Origin: Phoronis australis
Lineage: Eukaryota; Phoronida; Phoronidae
Assembly: GCA_002633005.1 (NCBI GenBank)
Contig: NMRA01000174.1
Span: 530,832 to 594,831 of the forward strand
Direction: 5' to 3'
Length of the DNA stretch: 64,000 nucleotides
How positions within the stretch are numbered: position 1 is the first letter of the stretch; every line of letters starts with the position of its first letter. A program made the position numbers and the translations under genes. Below, one piece after another: positions 53,601-62,600 of the stretch. The notes under the pieces are model-generated. The model was not told where the DNA came from and made no database searches. It worked only from the letters and a program-made list of their open reading frames with translations.

Positions 53601-56600
53601 TTCCATTTTTCTTTAGTGTGTGGGTCGATTTGCGTTTAATTCCGCAAACTTTCTTTCTGTTTTATAGCCAAAGGAATGAGAGAACCATGTCTCATTTTTT
53701 TTTTGTTTTCGTTTACATGGCAGGAGATATTGGCCGCCAAAAATGAAGACTTGGAACATTATTTAAAAGGGGACTTCAATATGTGACATCTGTTGTTTGA
53801 ATGTATATAAAAACACAGTTCCCTGTGTGTTTACAGTAAGAATACATACTGGTAATTACAACAAAAAGTCTGTCGCAGTTTAAGTTTCAAAAAGATAATG
53901 TTATTGTTATAAATCATAGTGTGAAGTTTTGAAGCATGGATTAAGATTTTTCAGTCACTTTTTATGAGTTGAAAATGTTGATGAAACAGGACCGAACTTT
54001 GCGAGGGTTGACATTTACCTAGACTTAGTTATTAAATTATGTCAGGTTTAGATTAGTCTCATGTGCCACAAAGTATTTTGATTTTTTTTGTGTTTACATT
54101 TTTCCTCATTTCTCTGTATACTTAACACAGTTATGTGCATTACTCCTTACACTCCATTTCTGTTTCTATGTTGGTCAACATACACCATGATATGTACTGG
54201 GGAATATTTTACGGCTGTTTTAAGTGACTACTATTATTAGGAAAATAGCAGTGTTTCTATTTTAAATTCATTTTGTTCATAGCATCCTATTACTTATACT
54301 TTCTTGTAAGCATATATGGCCAAACAGCAGGAATTGGTCCTGGTCATTTTACCTAACATCAGGTGAGGCTGGCGGTAAAAAAAGAAAGATCCTGTCCCAT
54401 TTAAGCTGGTATGAGGTGACTTTTTTTAAAAATGTGGCAACTGAAAAACGTCGCAACTCCGCATCAGTTTAACAATAGTCCACAACCAATTGCACTGTTT
54501 TCTTTGGCCTAATATGTTCATTTACTTGTCTACTCCTATTTTTCTCTTTTATTACATCCAGTGTTTGTTCAAGTTCTTGTATTCGTGTCTTCCTCAATGT
54601 AATACGATTGTTCATAGTTCCTGTCTAATGTCACAAAATTTGTAGTTAAGTTTTAGATTCTGATAGCTTACATTTTAATGTTTTTTCTTGATGTTGTTTA
54701 GTTTCCTTAGATGTTATATGGATACTGTTGTATCCTTCCACTGGCCATCAGGGTTGGTTTATGTAATAAACATGATGAGGCGAAGACTAAAATCTTCAGA
54801 TAATACTCTGTAATAACCAGAATGCAACAACAGCCCACGAGACACAGCCTGTTCAAACGAAAACTAGCTGTGAAAAGACTGCCTCAATTTAAGGTTACGC
54901 AGGACCCTAGAAAAATGTCCAAATTTGGCCAAATTTGAGACATCATATCTCAGAAACTGCAGTGAGTGGAATCACATGAAAGTTTCAGATACTATTTTTT
55001 ATGCATTGATCTCCAAAACTCTTTTAGGAATTGTTTTTAAAATGTCTCCTTTTTGCATGAAGGACTTTTAAACTAAAAAATAGGACTTATGATTTTCATG
55101 AAAAAACAAAATGAAATGATATTTCAGAAATCTGTAACAGCGTTTTCAAGATCTCATCTTGAACATTTGTATCAAGTAAAATTTAATCATGTTATTGATA
55201 CCATTGTTTTGGTATTCATGTTCCTTCCTTTTTTACTGAATTTTACTAAACAAACATGGTCATGTGACCCAATTAATAATAGATTGGATAATGGTAAAAA
55301 ACAAATTTTACAGTCTCTACTTTCTGAAAATACATACTTTTCCTGATTTAAAATCTGTGGTTTTGTAGATATTAGGTTAAATATGCCCACAAGGTTCCAC
55401 ACAACCTTAACTACTACCCGGTAATTCATGGCTCACTGCGCACAGTCACAAAGCAGTGGTTCTGTATTGTATATTTTTGTCAGTGATTATTTCTGTATTT
55501 CAGCATCTACTTATTTCTCCTTTCAACTTCGTCCATTCTCTGTATGATTCACCGAAGCCCACCTTTGTTTTTCCATTTCTGAATGTGTGTTTTATATTTG
55601 TGTCTTGTGTTTTGTGGTTAGATTCAGATGACTCAGAATTTCCAGGTAGTATGTTATGTGTTTTGCCAATGCGTACCTGTTATAACACCCATTTTCCATT
55701 CTTATCTCTTCACTCTTCATTGTTGCTGCATAAAAGTCATCAAAGTTGCTTAAGCCCATGTCATTTTATTCATGCGAATATTCATGAGAGGCAATACAAG
55801 GTTGTGATTGGTCAGTGCTCATGCAAATGAGTCATGTGATGTAAATGATGACCATCTGATTTGTATCCATGCAAAGCAGAACATATGTTATTGCTGTCCA
55901 GTTCTGCTTAAAGGGGCATTTCACCACTGTTTAGCTGTCCATGTTGAATTCTTTTATGAAGTAAATTGGGGTTTAATAACGTTACCATGCTCATCCACTC
56001 TTGAATTATTGCCAAATGAACTGGTACCCTAAGTTCCAGGTATTGCGTACATGTGCCATTTTTGAATTTATGATTTTATTGTTGACTCACCCCAATTAAC
56101 TGAGAACATTTTCTTGAGTCTCGGATGGTTTCAATGTATTTGCTGGTAACGGAAGTAAAATCCTGTTATGGCGAGGAATAATATTACGAGGTCAGTTTTA
56201 TGAGAGTAAAATGACCGATTCGATTTTCGTATTTAGTCAGCTAAACAGAACAAAATGCAGCTTTGAAATGAAATCTTGATTTGCCATTCATTGGAATTTC
56301 ATTTTTTCCATGAATTAATATGACGTTACGAATTAAAATTTTTATAAGCTATCAATTTCTACCGTTGACTGACTTTTTCAGGTGTGTGATATTTAAAATG
56401 AGTTCATTTTCTTTTATTAAGAAATGTCTTGCTTATGTTTATGAGCCTCTTCTCTATGCTGTTTCAATTTTCAGAAAGTTTGTGAATATCAAATTGTACC
56501 TTTGGATTTTCACTTTGAGAAAATTATTTCATTTTGAAATTACGTGTAACTAAGTTGTTGTTTGTTAACATTGAGTGAAATGCTTTCAGATTTTTAACAT

Positions 56601-59600
56601 AAAAATCTATTGCATCGAGTCTTTATTTTCAGCTTTTTAATGATTTTAATAATCATTTTTATCCTTATTTACAGCTTTGTAATTTTAATTTCTTTTTTAT
56701 ATAATTATTTTCCCGACTTTCTTTGGAACATGTCTGGATTTGGCTTTTGTGTATTACAAGTTATTCAGGCCAACTTTTTGTAATTTGTGTTTACTTGAAT
56801 TTATTTTATTAATTTTTGTAAACAAACACTTAAGGTTATGTTATAAATAATGAACAAAATTTGTTGAGAAAATCAATGTTCACCCCCCAAAGTCATTTTG
56901 AAACTTTGAAATTTCAAAATTACAAAATTTCGCAATTCATTTCACCTACAAAATTCTTGGATACTACAACATGAATGGACAGTTTTCCAATTGCAAAACA
57001 ACTCTGTTACCTAAGCTTTATGCATGTAAAAATAATGGAGTATTTTCAATCAGTTTTCGCTATTTAGTTATTGTCTATTTCATTAGTAATTTTTTAACAA
57101 CACCAAGATTCTTTGCAGAGTATGTGTATTCCCAGCCGCTAGTTTCTGATATCAGCTACCTTGGTATGTTCTAGAAATGAAGTTAATACGTTTTTCCTGC
57201 TTAGTGATATCTCTGTAATTTTGTTTGGCCTTTTTTATGTTCAGACGATGCCAAAGAGTTCCTGCTGGGTGGTCGTATTGAGGCCAAGCCACGTCACACT
57301 GGTGTGGTCAGTACCACACTACAGTTCACAGCTCAGACAAGCTCGTCCAGGACTCAGGCTCAGATCATGTTGAAACTGATCAAGAAAGGGAGGGATCAGA
57401 TGGGTGGACCAAAAGGCAGGAAGGTGAGGCTAGTGTCAAAATACTGGCAAGTTTTCCTCACACACCATAACACCTGTGGAGAAATAAACTTGCAAGGACA
57501 ACCCGAAGTAATTTTTTTGATGGTGACATTCTGCTCTCGTTGCATGATGGTGCAGTGATGTGGAATGAGGAATGCTAGCTTGCGATATCGGAAAACCAGA
57601 TTCCAAACAAACCTCGTGCTTCTTAGGATGTCCATATGTGTAGCTTTGAGAGCAGTTGTTATTTTTGTCGCTTTGTCTAGTTATTTCATGAACTTGACTG
57701 AGTGAAATCTTTATATGGTTCTGTGCTGATTGCATTATTATGATCACAGTTTTATAACCTAAAATTAAGTAAATCTACTTCTTACTGGAGGGTTTTTTCA
57801 ATGAAAAGTTGTGTTTGATGCGTCATTCTTTGTATTGTGTGTAATACCAAAATAAAGGAAAGTAAGCAAAAACTTGATCTCTGATTATGAAATGTTAAAA
57901 GATGTAGCAGTAGTGAGTGTTCATTCACGATTAAACAAATGTTTGATTACAATTTCCTTCAGATCATTGTGTTCTTTGATGACCTGAATATGCCGGCACC
58001 AGAGCAATATGGTGCCCAGCCTCCTCTTGAACTCCTCCGCCAGTTCTTGGATCACAGTGGCTTCTTTGACACACAGAAACTGGCATGGAAGAACATCATG
58101 GACGTCACTCTGGTGGCTGCATGTGCACCACCTGGTGGTGGCCGCAACCAAATCAGTCCAAGGCTTCTGAAACATTTTTGGTATGTGTTGCAACATAAGT
58201 TCCCGAGTTGTTACCTTCTTCTTTCTTGTTTCTGGTTTTCTGTTATGGGATTCGGTTTGAGTATGGGAAAATAATTATGTGATGTATTTCGATGTTGTGC
58301 TTTGCAACAAAAATATTAGATGTGCTGAGATGCACTTTTAGAATTCATTTTGTACTTAATGCAAGGTATGTTTTGAAACAAGCTGCATGGCTGTTGTGTT
58401 TTCACCATGAATTGTTTTGCTTTCTGTATCTTGATGTACCACTTTCACGGATTACACACACTGTATTGTACTGGTTATTTTTCAAGGTCCATGTCGTTTT
58501 AATGTCACATACTGCCCTGACTGTGTTAATGAATAAAAATTGAATGTGTAGATTTCAAAGAAATGAAGTCTTTTGAAATTTGTCTGTTATTATATTAAGG
58601 TAAAAATTGTGAAGAAGATCAGATTCAATTTTAGAAAAGGAAAAAATAAAGATGATTCTATAGGTAAAAAAGAGCTGAAAGTTTGTTGTTAAGTTTTTGC
58701 AGATGTTTGACAAGAAACTGAGAAAAGATTTTGTCCTATTTTGAAAACTACTGCTTTAGTTGTCATGTTCACTCTGACCTCTCACGACACAGCATCTTGG
58801 CTCTACCCACACCATCGACCCGTTCACTACAGCACATTTACCAAGTCCAACTAGGGCGATTCTTACATGAGGGCGAGTTCATGCCCGACGTCAAGGAGTG
58901 CCTCTTTCCGCTGGTGTCAGCCAGCATCTCCATCTACTATCGTATGTGTACTGGCATGTTACCGACACCAGCCAAGTCACACTACACCTTCAATATCAGA
59001 GATCTATCACAGGTTTGTCTCTTGATTTGTTGCACTCTTGATTTGAATGAGCAAAGTGTTGTTAAGTCTCTGCACTCAAGGCCTGTTTCTAGAAAAGTCT
59101 ATTGGCACTTATCTTTTGGTAAAAAATCAGATGTCTATGGCTGTCTTAAAACGTTTCCTCGAAAATCAGATTATGGCTGATGTTGGAAAATCAACTGAAA
59201 GCCAAAAGATAGAAATCCGAGAGCAGTCGGAAGCCAAAACGATTTTTAGAGTCCTTCATAACCTTAATTTTGCTTGCTCATGTTCTCCACTTTTTACGCA
59301 GGTTGTGACGGGGCTTCTGCAGGCCCACGAAGAAGTTATTGTGAACAAGGAAAACTGTGCGTACCTGTTTGCACACGAAGTGACCCGAGTATTCCACGAC
59401 CGACTGGTGGATAAGCAAGACAGGACAACATTCTTTAACTGTCTCTCAGAAACACTCATGGATTACTTCAAGGTACGTGACTGTGTCCATAGGATTTCAT
59501 CTTAGTTAACTTATATTTTCTTGAAACATATCCTTCTGAAAAAAATTTGCTGGCAATGTATTTGAATCCCAGCACAAAAGCATCGTATGCTTGACCCAAT

Positions 59601-62600
59601 TTCTAATTCTGTTGAGCGAAGAGGAATGGGTTGACAGGGATGAAATGCAGTCCCAAGATTCCTCAACAGACGTTGTGAGTCATTTTGTTAATCATTTGAA
59701 TGTCTCACGGCCCAGCAGTGGCAATCTGACTGCATGATGGTCATAAAGAATTAATAAAAAATGTCAGTAAATATCTCACTGCATTAAAGCCACACAAGAA
59801 TTTCAGAAAGCTGCCCATCAGCCACACTATTGCCATCTAGTGGCAAGACCTATTTCATCATGTAAACACTATCAAATAATGGTTATCAATTTATATCGAA
59901 GATCTAATTTGTTCCTATATTTTCGCAAGGTTTGTGCTTGTTGAGTAGTACCATGCTATTTTTGTCTCTCAGTTTCTCATTGTAATACCAAATGTATATG
60001 TTTTAAGAAATGTTAACACATAAATGTCAAGTGGGTTTCAAATAGTGTTCTTGTTGATGTCTTGATTGTGTTCACCAGCTGGGTTCAACTCGTGAAGAAA
60101 CGGCGGTAGGTTGTGTTTACGACAGAAAGTGTGTCAGAATTGGCCTCGTGTTGTGAATTAACATTGTGTCGTAAGATCACCAAGTAATGAGATTGCACAA
60201 CTCAATAACTTGTTCCCAGTACAGTGTTTTGTTTTAGATGTGTTGTTCCAGGTATTGAATCATTTCAATTTGTTGGTGTTTTAGGGTTTCTTTCATGTAC
60301 ACAATCAAATAGTTATTCTTGTTCTCTTTTTACTTATTTCCTTATATGCCACTATGGTGGTTACAAAATTATGAAGTATTCAAAAATTTCAAATGTTTTA
60401 TTGACTACTCTGGCATGAAAGACATTAATTAAAATAATTCAAACACCAAGTATTTAGCACTGCAAAGCTAAACGCTTATTGTATGATAATGTTGTGTGCG
60501 TGTAAAATGCCTAACTTAGACCGAGATGAGAGTTGCCATGTCTGTTACTGCACTGCTTATTAATAAGATGATGTCATAATACATGCACTGCTTAAGATGA
60601 TGTCACGATATGTGCACTGGTTAAGATGATGTCATGATATGTGCACTTGTTAAGATGATGTCATGACGTGTGCCCTGTCTGCTTATTTGGTTGTCTCGTG
60701 TGAATGTGTTAATAACAGAAAACGAAAAACGCAACTCTGGTTTTGTTCCTGAGGTGTTGAAGTAATAGACACTGTCAATTCTCACAGAGTATTGTTTTTT
60801 ATTATATGGTTAACATATGAGGTAATGCTTCTCCCCGGGGAGGGGGGGGGGGGCTCTCCTGAAAGAGGGGTTATTAGGGTTGTACTGAGTAGGGAGGGTA
60901 AGGATACTGCCATGGGAACATGATTTCTGAGTTGCTGAGATACTGCCTTGAACTGATTGTCAATGTGTGGCAGCACCATCTGTGAAATGTAGGAAGAGAA
61001 CCTTGGGCACTTCTCATTACACTGTTTGCAAAGTTGATAGCGTGCAATTGAAATTTGGAATTTTCATCCTGTGGTATTGTTTGGGGTAAGAGTATTTTAT
61101 TTTTGCCCTGAAACACACAGAACTGGCGTAGTTTTCAGAACTTAAAGTCAAAGTGTGAGAGTGCAAGTTCTTTCTTACTTTCATCAGTTATGATATTTAG
61201 AATTATATTAGTTACAATAAGTAAATTACAAGTGGTGCTGATCTAATGGTTAGTGGTGTTGTTATGGTTACAGGGTACGTGGGATCCTGAGGCACTTCAG
61301 CATAGACCAGTTTTGTTTGGAGACTTCCTTGATATGGACTCTGCTTTGGATAAACGAATCTACCGTCCAATAGCAGAGATGGACAAATTGACTCGATTGC
61401 TAGAGGAATTTAACATGAGGCAACTCAACTTGGGTAACTCACAGGTAAACTTAATATTATGTGTGTATTTCAAAGAATGCTCAAAGTGGTTGATGTCATG
61501 GGGTAATAATAATATACTATTGCCATTCTGGGCTTTGCTATTCAAAATTCATTGGGGGTAATAAAACATTAATCTTCTCAGGAAGGGCCATTAAACTTTT
61601 GTTAAGCTGTGTTTACTTACACAGGACAACTGGGGCAGTTTTATGACTAAGTTCTGTCCACACGCAGACTTGCAGAACAACTTACACATTAAGTGGAGCA
61701 TCCACACATACATATCCGATAACTAGCACTAATGGGAAGTTGTCACTGACAATAAACAGCTGATGCGAACGTACCTCGAAAAAGAAAACCCATCTGTATG
61801 TAACTGCAGGTGATAAGTACTTCCACCTTGCCCCAGGTTTAGGGCCACATAGCGATTACCCTAGAGCAAGTTGCCCTTCCTTGAAAAGTTGGAGTAATTT
61901 GTCACAAGTAGGGCCGCAAGTTGCACTAGTTTAAAAAGAATCCACATAGCCTCCAAACCTAGCGACAACTCGTTCCAGGAATAACTTGTTCTAGGGTGAG
62001 TTTGTGTGTGGATAGCACTTAGGAACTAGGTTCACTTGCACTGACCTTGCTTGCCAATTTCAAAAGGCCTTTTGTGTGTGTGAAGGACTGATTTGCAACC
62101 ATTGGCAAAATTCTAAGCCACCGTGTGGACTAGTTACACCCTCCAAGCCCAAAATGTCATTCAGGTGAACAATGCAAAATTCCTTCCTTATTGGATTGTG
62201 AAAATGTTCACTCTGACTAAACACCAATTCTGTTAACACTTTGTAGTAATTAGCTTACTACCAATTCACTGATTTTTGAATGACTTCATTTCAATACCCT
62301 TGTGTGTTAAACCAAACAGATGTGGCATTGCCCAGAATCAGTTTTTAGATCTATATTAAGCATTGTGTTTTTGCTTTCTTTTTAATATAAATAAATTTTG
62401 ATTGTTAACATGTTGAAACCTCATACATGGCTGATTATGCTTGTGGTATTTTGCAGATACTTAGTTTCAAGAGTGATCGTTGCATTTCATCTCGCCTCGT
62501 AAGCAACACACTAACAAAATAAGTTAGGGTTGTGTTTGTTATGGGAAACAGATTTTTAAAATGAAATTGTGGCATGTTATTGTTTATGTTGTAACAAAAG

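Larger units (their letters stand above)
51147..57118 (+). other. 6-kb AAA3 microexon region
   Basis: Mostly intronic, T-rich on the sense strand. It holds three in-phase microexons (52533-52550, 53280-53297, 55622-55645), listed separately. Other open frames in the region have no domain and no splice support. A possible additional 12-nt cassette at 54363-54374 is too weak to call. Confidence 0.6.

Noticed and set aside
54363-54374. Possible fourth AAA3 microexon of 12 nt (coding GEAG)
   Set aside because: Phase would fit, but the acceptor tract is interrupted and the donor (gtaaaa) is weak.
55456-55830. 124-codon frame
   Set aside because: T-rich intronic sequence giving a Phe/Ser/Leu-rich translation; only the 24-nt microexon within it has splice support.
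60834-60856. G-run as a possible quadruplex regulatory site
   Set aside because: A single long G tract beside a C tract; looks like a homopolymer and may have sequencing error.
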